Positions 25,553 to 32,167 of a stretch of DNA of 64,000 nucleotides are shown here, piece by piece. This stretch comes from Cellulomonas flavigena DSM 20109 (GTDB lineage: Bacteria; Actinomycetota; Actinomycetes; Actinomycetales; Cellulomonadaceae), in the NCBI RefSeq assembly GCF_000092865.1, contig NC_014151.1:868001-932000 (forward strand), given 5' to 3'. The notes below the pieces were generated by a model, which saw only the letters and a list, made by a program, of their open reading frames with translations, did no database searches and was not told where the DNA came from. The stretch's first letter is position 1, and every line of letters begins with the position of its first letter. A program made the position numbers and the translations under genes.

Positions 25553-26802
25553 GCGGGTGCCTCCGTGGTGGTCGTGGCCCAGGGGAGCCAGGCGTCGACG
25601 GTGAAGGTGCCGTCGGGGGTGAGGTGAGCGTCGAGGTGGCCGCCGGTGAGGCGGACGCGTTCGGCCAGGCCGGTCAGTCCCCAGCCGGAGGAGGGCAGGG
25701 GGGTGGTGGGGGCGGTGGCCGGGACGGGGTTGGTGACGGTCAGGGTGAGGCGTTCGCCGGGGGTGCCGTGCAGGCGGACGGTGACCGGTTGCCCGGGGGC
25801 GTGCTTGCGGGCGTTGGTGAGGGTCTCCTGGACGAGCCGGTAGAGGTGGCGGCTGGTGGTGACCGGCAGGTGGGTCAGGTCGTCGTGCTCGACGTGGTCC
25901 AGGACGAGGGTGACGGGGGTGCCGGCGGCGCGGGTGCCCTCGAGGAGGTCGTCGACCTGGGCGAAGGTGGGTTGGGGGCGTGAGTGCTCCTCGCCGCCGG
26001 GTGTGCTCTCGCGCAGCAGGCCCAGGACCTCGCGCAGCTCGCCGAGGGCGTCGTGGGCGTTCGCGCGCACGACGGCGGCGGTCTCGCGGACCTGGTCGGG
26101 GTCCAGGCCGGCGCGGTACTCCAGGGCGCCGGAGTGCAGGGCGACCAGGGACAGGCGGTGGGCCAGGACGTCGTGCATCTCGCGGGCGATGCGGTTGCGT
26201 TCGGCGGCGCGGGCGGTCTGGCCGCGGGCGTCGGCCTCCCGCCGGGCGGTGGCGGCCTGCTCGCGCAGCGAGGCGATCAGCGCGCGACGACCCCCGATGA
26301 ACATCCCCGTCACGACGAGCAGCGCCGCGGTCCCGGCCTGGCTGACCACCATCACCGCGTCCGACGGGCCCAGCACCTCGGGCTGGATCACCCACTGGCT
26401 CAGTGCGCGCTCACCCACCAGCGACGACGCGAGCCACAGCGCGTAGACCGCGCCGATCTCGACCCACCGCCGGCGCGTCGCGATCGACACGACCGCCAGG
26501 ACGACGAGCCCGGCGGACAGGAACGAGAACGAGCCGAGCGCGACGACCACGCCCGTGACGAGCAGCGGTGCGCGGTGCCGCAGCACGTACAACGGCGCGC
26601 AGACCAGGAGGCAGGCGACGTCCGCCCAGAACCACGTGCCGGCCGTCGGCTGCAGCGTGATCTCGGCCTGCAGCGCACCGGGCGCGCGGTACGTCCCGAC
26701 GCTCATCAGACCGCCGAACGCCAGCGCGAGCAGCAGCCGCCACGCGTGCGACCACACCCGCCGCGCGCGGCTGCGCGGCGCGGTGGGTTCGGTGGGGGTC
26801 AC
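25549..26802 (-). CDS. NarL-type sensor histidine kinase, copy 2
   Basis: 417 residues, first gene of the operon kinase 2 - regulator - kinase 1. The N-terminal membrane part (about 20-165) aligns with copy 1 only loosely (shared ATRRRWVEI and LYVLR-RAPLL), while everything from TGMFIGG on is identical, including H210, the N-box and the G-box. Only the last residues differ (TTTTEAPA against AAPETPA). Two different sensors with one catalytic module suggest that two signals feed one regulator. GTG start at 26802. Confidence 0.9.
   Translation of the reverse strand: MTPTEPTAPRSRARRVWSHAWRLLLALAFGGLMSVGTYRAPGALQAEITLQPTAGTWFWADVACLLVCAPLYVLRHRAPLLVTGVVVALGSFSFLSAGLVVLAVVSIATRRRWVEIGAVYALWLASSLVGERALSQWVIQPEVLGPSDAVMVVSQAGTAALLVVTGMFIGGRRALIASLREQAATARREADARGQTARAAERNRIAREMHDVLAHRLSLVALHSGALEYRAGLDPDQVRETAAVVRANAHDALGELREVLGLLRESTPGGEEHSRPQPTFAQVDDLLEGTRAAGTPVTLVLDHVEHDDLTHLPVTTSRHLYRLVQETLTNARKHAPGQPVTVRLHGTPGERLTLTVTNPVPATAPTTPLPSSGWGLTGLAERVRLTGGHLDAHLTPDGTFTVDAWLPWATTTTEAPA
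25578..26314. repeat. 737-bp direct repeat, copy 2 (kinase half of histidine kinase 2)
   Basis: Partner of 23559-24295. Recombination between the copies would delete the response-regulator gene and leave one hybrid kinase. Confidence 0.9.
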
Positions 26803-26875
26803 GTCGCGATGCTAGAGCGGGCGACCGCCACCGCGGATCGGTCGCGCGGACGACAGGTCCTGCGAGCCGCGGAGG

Positions 26876-27280
26876 TCAGACGCCCTCGCCCGTCAGGACC
26901 ACGTGCGGGTCGCCCTCGAACGGCGCGAGCGTCGCGGGTGCCGGGAAGGGCAGCTCGTACGTCGGCGGTGGCCCCCCGCCGACGGCGTTGTGGTCGTCGA
27001 CCTTCACGACGACGCGCCGCGGGCTGACCTCCATGAGCCGGACCCGCACGACCGAGCCGCCCGGGCGCGTGAGCTGCCACAGGCCCGCGAGCCAGAGCAG
27101 GCCGCGCTCGTCGAGCACCTCCTCGGCCTCGACCCACCCGACGGGACCGGAGACGTCACGCCCGAGCCTGTCGACAGCGACGAAGTCGTCGCCCTCGGGG
27201 CGCACCCAGCCCAGCAGCTCGCGGTCGCCGCTGCGGCGGTGCTCGACCCAGGACGGGTGGGGTGCTGTGTGCTCGGGCAT
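26876..27280 (-). CDS. conserved hypothetical protein, cytosolic
   Basis: 134 residues, beginning MPEHTAPHPSWVEHRRSGDRELLGWVRPEG. Predicted mostly beta (LLGWVRPEGDDFVAVDRLG; GSVVRVRLMEVSPRRVVVKVDD), ending in a Pro-rich strand ELPFPAPATLAPFEG. Similar short proteins occur in related actinobacteria as I recall, with no known role. Start ATG at 27280, divergent from the CPBP protease gene. Confidence 0.6.
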   Translation of the reverse strand: MPEHTAPHPSWVEHRRSGDRELLGWVRPEGDDFVAVDRLGRDVSGPVGWVEAEEVLDERGLLWLAGLWQLTRPGGSVVRVRLMEVSPRRVVVKVDDHNAVGGGPPPTYELPFPAPATLAPFEGDPHVVLTGEGV

Positions 27281-27395
27281 CCGCCGAGGGTAGGAGCCGG
27301 GGCCGGGCACGCCCAGGGAATTGCGGCACCCCGCCCGTGCGGCTCCGTCGCGGGAGCGATGCGGCGTGCGTGCGCCGGCGGGGAGGATGGTCACC

Positions 27396-28424
27396 GTGAG
27401 CAGCACGTACGTCGTCGTCGACCCCACCCAGGTGGCCGGCACCTACGCCTACCACCGCCTGGCCCGCACCCGGCCCGGGTGGTGGCGCCCGCTGCTCGTC
27501 GGCCTCGTCGCCGGCGGTCTGTACCTGGCGGCGCTCGCCGCGGCCGCCGCGGTCGCGGGCGTCGTCGCGCTCGTCGCCGGGCCGGGGGCGCTCGAGACGC
27601 TGGCCGGCCTCGACCTGCTCGACATGCGCGACCCGACGTCGTTCGCGCTGGCGATGCTGACGATCGTGCTGATGCTGCCCGCCGTCGTGGTGGCGACCCG
27701 CCTGCTCGGTGCGCGGCCCGTCGGCCTGCTGGCGTCCGTCGCCGGGCGCGTCCGCTGGGGCTGGGCCGGACGGTGCCTCGGCCTCGCGGCCGCTGTCGCC
27801 CTGGTCGTGCAGGGTCTCGACCTCGTGGTCGCCGAGGCCGCGGGCACGCCCTGGGAGCCGCGCGTCGACGAGCGCACGGTCCCGCTGCTCGTGCTCGTCG
27901 TGCTGCTCGTGCCGGCGCAGTGCGTCGCCGAGGAGGTGCTGTTCCGGGGGTACCTCGTCCAGGCGGTCGGCACGTGGCTGCGGCACCCGGCGTTCGCGGT
28001 CGTCCTGCCGGTCCCGCTGTTCGTCGTCGGGCATGCCTACGTCGGGCTGGCGATGGTCGACATCGCCGTGTGGGCCCTCGCGATGGGCTGGTTGGTGTGG
28101 CGGACGGGTGGTCTGGAGGCAGCGTCCGCGGCGCACGTGGTCAACAACACCCTCGTCTTCACCCTCGGCTCCGTGGACCTCGCCGACCTGGAGCTCGTCG
28201 ACATCGCGCCGGACGCCCTCGCCATCTCGACGCTGAGCACGCTGGTCTACGTCGGCCTCGTCGAGCTGCAGGTCAGGCGCACGCGTCCCGCCCGCGTCCG
28301 GGTCGTCCACGCGCCCGCGCCGGTGCCCGTCACCTGGGCCGCGGGCGGGCCGGCACCGGCCTGGCGGGACGTGCGCGACGCCGCACCGCACGACGCGTGG
28401 GGCACGCCGTCACCACCGTCGTGA
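27396..28424 (+). CDS. CPBP-family intramembrane metalloprotease
   Basis: 342 residues with about eight membrane helices. The CPBP (Abi) glutamic/metal site is visible: CVAEEVLFRGYL (EExxxR) near residue 183, FVVGHAYVG about 35 residues later, and HVVNN near 248. Family members resemble Rce1/type II CAAX proteases and also process bacteriocins and peptide pheromones. GTG at 27396 is preferred over ATG 27387 because GGGAGG (27381-27386) then has proper spacing. It ends 56 bp before the XRE-TPR regulator and could process or export that regulator's peptide; this link is inferred. Confidence 0.85.
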   Translation: MSSTYVVVDPTQVAGTYAYHRLARTRPGWWRPLLVGLVAGGLYLAALAAAAAVAGVVALVAGPGALETLAGLDLLDMRDPTSFALAMLTIVLMLPAVVVATRLLGARPVGLLASVAGRVRWGWAGRCLGLAAAVALVVQGLDLVVAEAAGTPWEPRVDERTVPLLVLVVLLVPAQCVAEEVLFRGYLVQAVGTWLRHPAFAVVLPVPLFVVGHAYVGLAMVDIAVWALAMGWLVWRTGGLEAASAAHVVNNTLVFTLGSVDLADLELVDIAPDALAISTLSTLVYVGLVELQVRRTRPARVRVVHAPAPVPVTWAAGGPAPAWRDVRDAAPHDAWGTPSPPS

Positions 28425-28434
28425 CAGGAGTACA

Positions 28435-28449
28435 GGTGACCCCTCTTCC
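28435..28449 (+). promoter_or_regulatory. candidate shared regulatory motif, copy 1 (GGTGACCCCTCTTCC)
   Basis: Lies 20-34 bp before the -10 of the XRE-TPR gene, overlapping its -35 region. A one-base-shorter variant occurs upstream of the secreted-peptide gene (29856-29869) and nowhere else that I noticed. Confidence 0.4.
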
Positions 28450-28468
28450 GTGCGGCGGGGTCGGTCCC

Positions 28469-28474
28469 TATCGT
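28469..28474 (+). promoter_or_regulatory. -10 box of the leaderless XRE-TPR gene
   Basis: TATCGT ends 6 bp before the GTG start, so transcription should begin at or next to the start codon. Confidence 0.5.
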
Positions 28475-28480
28475 GAGTGC

Positions 28481-29776
28481 GTGCACCCCGTCAGTGAACG
28501 CATCCGTGACGCCCGTGAGCGGTCCGGGCTGTCGCAGGCCGATCTCGCCCGCGCGGCGATGATGCACCCCAGCTACGTGTCGCACCTGGAGCGCGGCGTC
28601 CGCGGCCCGGGTGACGGGGCTCTCGAGAGGCTCGCGCGCGCCCTGGGCGTCACCACCACCTACCTCGAGCAGGGCGAGCGCTCGCCCGAGTACCAGGCGT
28701 CCGAGGCGGCGGTCGTGCGTGCGCGGCAGCTCGTGCGCGCCGGCCGCGCGGCCGAGGCGGTCACCGAGCTCGCGGCCGTCCGGCTCGGGTCGCTCGACGT
28801 CGACCAGTGCGCGCGCGTCCTGCTGGCGTACGCCGAGGCGCTCGACCTCGCGGGGGACCTCGAGGCGTCGGTCGAGGTGCTCGCCGACGCCACGCGGCGC
28901 CTGACGGCGGGGCACCGCCCGCGCCGGGCGGCGTACGCGGCGACCCGCCTGGTGATGGCGCTGACCGAGGCCGGCGACCTGCACGGCGCCGTCCGCGCCG
29001 GCGAGGACCACGTCGCGGCGCTGGGTGCGGGAGCGGCGGGCACGGACGAGCTGTTCCGTCTCGAGTCGACGCTCGTCTGGGCCTACGTCGCGCGTGGCGA
29101 CGTGACGTACGCGCGCGTCCGCGGGGACGACCTGCTCGCGCGCGCGCTCGTGCACGGCTCGGCGCGCGCGGTGTGGTCGGTCCACTGGAACCTCGCATTC
29201 GTCGACGACGCGCTCGGCGACGCGGACGACGCGCTCGCGCACCTGCGTGCGGCACTCTCGATCGCCGGCGGCGAGGAGGCCGAGCGCGACGTCCCGCGTC
29301 TGCGCCTGGACCTCGCGCACCTGCTGCTCGCGGTGACCCCGGCCCGCCCCCGCGAGGCGCTGGCCGAGCTCGACGCCGCGAGCACCGCGCTCGAGGTCAG
29401 CGAGTCGCAGGTCGAGCTGGCCCGCGCGGCCACGATCCGCTCGCGCGCGCTCCTGGTCCTGGGGCAGAACCGCGACGCGCTGGTCCACGCCGCCCGGGCC
29501 GCCGAGATGCTCGCCGCGGGTGAGCGGCGCGACGCCGCCGCGGCGCACGAGGCGCTCGGCGACGCGCTGCTCGCCGCGGGCGAGCGCGCCGCCGCGATCA
29601 AGGCCTACCGGCAGGTCGAGGACCGTCTCGACGTCACCCCTGCGGGTCGTCCCGCGGCGCTCGCGTGGCGCCGTCTGGGTGACCGGCTGCGTCTGGCCGG
29701 TGACGACCGTGCGCGCGTCGCGGCGGCGTACCGCCGCGCGCTCGACGCGGCCGGGGTGGGGACGACCCGCCGCTGA
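28481..29776 (+). CDS. XRE-family regulator with TPR domain (RRNPP-like)
   Basis: 431 residues. N-terminal XRE HTH (about 5-62: IRDARERSGLSQADLARAAMMHPSYVSHLERGVRGPGDGALERLARALGV), followed by some 340 residues of paired helices typical of TPRs (AYAEALDLAGDLEASVEVLADATRRL; HWNLAFVDDALGDADDALAHLRAALSIAGG; AAEMLAAGERRDAAAAHEALGDALLAAGERAAAIKAYRQVEDRL). HTH plus TPR is the build of Rgg/PlcR/NprR peptide receptors. A gene for a secreted 39-residue peptide follows 200 bp downstream and a membrane protease precedes. GTG start, apparently leaderless. Receptor role inferred; many actinobacterial XRE-TPR proteins have no known ligand. Confidence 0.82.
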   Translation: MHPVSERIRDARERSGLSQADLARAAMMHPSYVSHLERGVRGPGDGALERLARALGVTTTYLEQGERSPEYQASEAAVVRARQLVRAGRAAEAVTELAAVRLGSLDVDQCARVLLAYAEALDLAGDLEASVEVLADATRRLTAGHRPRRAAYAATRLVMALTEAGDLHGAVRAGEDHVAALGAGAAGTDELFRLESTLVWAYVARGDVTYARVRGDDLLARALVHGSARAVWSVHWNLAFVDDALGDADDALAHLRAALSIAGGEEAERDVPRLRLDLAHLLLAVTPARPREALAELDAASTALEVSESQVELARAATIRSRALLVLGQNRDALVHAARAAEMLAAGERRDAAAAHEALGDALLAAGERAAAIKAYRQVEDRLDVTPAGRPAALAWRRLGDRLRLAGDDRARVAAAYRRALDAAGVGTTRR

Positions 29777-29790
29777 CCTGCGGCGCGCTC

Positions 29791-29820
29791 GCGCGGGTCC
29801 CACCGACGGGGGACCCGCGC
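29791..29820 (+). terminator. terminator after the XRE-TPR gene
   Basis: Perfect 11-bp stem (29791-29801/29810-29820), 8-nt loop. It separates the regulator from the peptide gene, which therefore needs its own promoter. Confidence 0.75.
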
Positions 29821-29855
29821 TCCGGTGTGCCCGCAGCCGGTGCGCGACACGCCCG

Positions 29856-29869
29856 GGTGACCTCTTTCC
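29856..29869 (+). promoter_or_regulatory. candidate shared regulatory motif, copy 2 (GGTGACCTCTTTCC)
   Basis: Upstream of the peptide gene. Matches 28435-28449 after one gap, including the AT-richer TCTT core that stands out in this GC-rich DNA. Proposed binding site of the XRE-TPR protein. Confidence 0.4.
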
Positions 29870-29980
29870 TGGGAGCGTCTACCCCGGTTTCGGCGGAGTC
29901 ATTGCGGTCACGACACCGGCCTGGGGACCATGCCGAGGTGCCCGGATCGTCCGGGCGCCTCGTCCCGAAGGGGTCCCACC

Positions 29981-30100
29981 ATGAACAAGCTCACCGCCGC
30001 CGCCGTCGCCCTCCTCGTCGCCCTGGCCGGCTTCGCCGGTGCGTCCGCCGCGTCCGCCGAGACGACGGTCGTCGCGTTCCCCTGCTGCAAGGCGGTCTGA
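29981..30100 (+). CDS. 39-residue secreted peptide precursor, candidate signalling peptide
   Basis: MNK, then an uninterrupted hydrophobic stretch and an ASA signal-peptidase site after residue 26, leave a 13-residue mature peptide ETTVVAFPCCKAV. The two adjacent Cys and hydrophobic C-terminus suit a small peptide signal, a lipidated or disulphide-linked product, or a toxin. The gene has its own terminator on both sides and a motif shared with the XRE-TPR gene's promoter. A Shine-Dalgarno-like GAAGGGG lies about 9 nt before the ATG. Function not known; pairing with the XRE-TPR regulator is inferred from position. Confidence 0.65.
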   Translation: MNKLTAAAVALLVALAGFAGASAASAETTVVAFPCCKAV

Positions 30101-30136
30101 GGAGAGCGGTCTCACGATGCCCCGGCCGCTCACGCC

Positions 30137-30171
30137 GCCGGACCGGGCCACCGCGGGAGGCCCGGTCCGGC
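30137..30171. terminator. terminator after the peptide gene
   Basis: Perfect 13-bp stem (30137-30149/30159-30171) with a 9-nt loop, also serving the convergent 77-residue gene. Confidence 0.75.
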
Positions 30172-30185
30172 GCGTGACGGGCGCG

Positions 30186-30419
30186 TCAGCGCGTCGCGCG
30201 ACCCGGCTCGCCGCGCAGGAGGAGCACGGACTCGATCGCGTCGACGCGGATGCAGGGCGCCGCACCGGACGGGCCGACGAACACCACGTTGCCGGAGAGC
30301 AGGCACGACAGCGGGCCCACGTACTCGGCGCCGGAGAGCGTGCGGACGGCCACCTCGCACCCCTCGAGGTGCCCGAGGTAGGCGCGGACACCGGCGAGGG
30401 CAGGGTCGAGCTGCTCCAT
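30186..30419 (-). CDS. small LSm-like hypothetical protein
   Basis: 77 residues. After a short helix the sequence reads as successive beta-strands: CEVAVRTLSGAEYVGPLSCLLSGNVVFVG, then APCIRVDAIESVLLLRG. The pattern of V-x-V-x-T-x-x-G, G-x-L and IxxDxIxxV resembles Sm/Hfq-like barrels, but this is a fold guess, not a family match. It converges on the secreted-peptide gene across a shared terminator. ATG at 30419. No function assigned. Confidence 0.5.
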   Translation of the reverse strand: MEQLDPALAGVRAYLGHLEGCEVAVRTLSGAEYVGPLSCLLSGNVVFVGPSGAAPCIRVDAIESVLLLRGEPGRATR

Positions 30420-30504
30420 CGGGCGAACCTATCCCGCGGGCACGCGGGGCGTCGTCGCCCGAAAGGGGCAGCGCACCGGGTGGGCGGCGCGACCCCGGGG
30501 CGGG

Positions 30505-31797
30505 TCACGCCGCGCGCCGGCGGCGCACCGCCTCGCGCAGGGGCGGCACCGGGGTGCCCGCCTCGGTGAGCGCCGCGCGCGTGCGGCGACGGCTGTGCAG
30601 CACGCCGGCGACGCCCAGGGCCCACGGCAGGAGCAGGGCCGCGAACGCGGCCCGGTAGGCGTCGAGCGAGTACGTGGTGGTCCCGGGCGGTGACACGAGC
30701 TCGAGCACGACGCCGACGAGCAGGACCCCGACGACCGTCGACGTGAAGCCGCCCATGTTGACGAACCCCGTGGCCGTGCCGAGGCGCTCGATCGGCGAGA
30801 AGGTGCGCGCGTAGTCGATGCCGACGAGCGACACCGGGGCGCCCGCGCCGAGGACGACCGCGACGACGACGAGCTGGGAGAACGGCCGTGGCGTCGAGGG
30901 TGCGAGCAGCCACACCCACGCCGCCAGCGTCGCCGCGGCGGAGCCCAGCACGACCCACGACCGACGCAGGGGGTGGCGTGCCGTCCACTGGCCCACGAGG
31001 GGGCCGCTCGTCATCCCGGCGAGCGTCATCCCGGTGAGCACGACGCTCACCTCCTGCAGCGTGCGGCCCTGCGCCGACAGCAGGAACGGCGTGCCCCAGA
31101 GCATCGCGACGACGTTGGCGGAGAACGGGGCCGTGAAGTGCGCCCAGAACCCGAGCCGGATGCCGGCGGGCAGCGCCGCGGCGCGCACCGCGGGGACGAA
31201 GCGCTCGCGTGCCGCGGCCGGCGTCGAGGACACGGGCGGTGCCCCGAGCCCGACCGCCGCGGCGACGGCGACGGCGGCGCCGACCGCGGCGAGCGCACCG
31301 AACGTGGCACCCCACCCGCGCGCGTGCAGGAGCGGCAGCACGACCGCGGCCGAGACGATCTGGCCGGCCTGCCCGACCAGCCCGGTGACCTGCACCATCA
31401 CCGGCACGCGCCGTGCGGGGAAGTGCTGGGCGATGAGCCGGCACGCGCTGATGAAGATCGCGGCGTCGCCGCCACCGATGAGCGCGCGGGCGACCAGGGC
31501 GGTCGGCACGTCGTCGGCCACCGCCAGCAGCCCCTGCCCGGCGGCCATGACGGCCGACCCGGCCGCGACGAGCGCGCGCACGCCGAACCGGTCGAGCAGG
31601 CGCCCCGCGGGGATCTGCAGGCCGGCGTAGACGACGAGCTGCATCACCGAGAACGTCGCCAGGCCCGTCGCGCCCAGCGCGAAGCGGTCGATCGCGTCGG
31701 CCCCCGCGACACCGAGCGCCGTGCGGTGCACGACGGCCACGAGGTAGGCGAGGGCGGCGACCGACCACACCGCGGTCGCCCCGCGAGCCCCGCCCAT
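30505..31797 (-). CDS. major facilitator superfamily transporter
   Basis: 430 residues, 12 predicted membrane helices. The loop 2-3 motif GRLLDRFGVRALVAAG and ALIGGGDAAIFISACRLIAQHFP place it in the MFS, closest in pattern to the NarK/phosphoglycerate-like sugar or drug exporters. Start ATG at 31797 (MGGARGATAVWSVAALAYLV). Substrate unknown. Stands alone; divergent from the candidate small RNA and the large helicase-like gene. Confidence 0.88.
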   Translation of the reverse strand: MGGARGATAVWSVAALAYLVAVVHRTALGVAGADAIDRFALGATGLATFSVMQLVVYAGLQIPAGRLLDRFGVRALVAAGSAVMAAGQGLLAVADDVPTALVARALIGGGDAAIFISACRLIAQHFPARRVPVMVQVTGLVGQAGQIVSAAVVLPLLHARGWGATFGALAAVGAAVAVAAAVGLGAPPVSSTPAAARERFVPAVRAAALPAGIRLGFWAHFTAPFSANVVAMLWGTPFLLSAQGRTLQEVSVVLTGMTLAGMTSGPLVGQWTARHPLRRSWVVLGSAAATLAAWVWLLAPSTPRPFSQLVVVAVVLGAGAPVSLVGIDYARTFSPIERLGTATGFVNMGGFTSTVVGVLLVGVVLELVSPPGTTTYSLDAYRAAFAALLLPWALGVAGVLHSRRRTRAALTEAGTPVPPLREAVRRRRAA

Positions 31798-31938
31798 CGT
31801 GTGCTCCGTCCCTCGTCCTCGCCCAGCGTAGGCGGCGTACCGGGACGCTCCGGACGCCGTCGTCGTCGCCCTCGGGGCCGCACCTGGCCACGGCGGAAGG
31901 TTCCGTGAACTTTCACCTTCTGCGAGGTGGCTGGACAG

Positions 31939-31967
31939 TTGACCAACACTCCGCCATGGCGCATAGT
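31939..31967 (+). promoter_or_regulatory. promoter in the 31798-32167 gap
   Basis: TTGACC (31939-31944), 17-bp spacer, CATAGT (31962-31967), in a locally AT-richer stretch. It points right but lies 200 bp ahead of the next gene, which has its own -10 at 32156-32161. Confidence 0.55.
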
Positions 31968-31973
31968 TGAACC

Positions 31974-32062
31974 CGACGGTGCGTATCGCCTGCCCCCTCC
32001 GCGGTGCGCACCGTCGTAGCCTCCGATCCGACGGGACGGGCCCCAGCGGCCCGTCCCGTCGG
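31974..32062 (+). ncRNA. candidate small RNA (about 90 nt)
   Basis: From the predicted start point of the 31939 promoter to the end of a perfect 15-bp hairpin. No credible reading frame lies between. The next gene appears to be transcribed separately, which would leave this as an independent transcript. No known RNA family recognised. Confidence 0.35.
32028..32062 (+). terminator. strong intergenic hairpin, terminator-like
   Basis: Perfect 15-bp GC stem (32028-32042/32048-32062) with a 5-nt loop, followed by TCGTT. Confidence 0.65.
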
Positions 32063-32167
32063 TCGTTCCACGGCCCGTGCGCGATTCCCCACCCGTCCGG
32101 GCGCAACCCGCCGGGCTCACGGCGTGGCCGCCCCGCGATCAGCCCTCCGCGCGGTTACCGTGCCAAG

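Noticed and set aside
23559..26314. Insertion-sequence origin of the 737-bp repeat
   Set aside because: The repeat is wholly coding, ends inside two kinase genes in frame and has no transposase or terminal inverted repeats.
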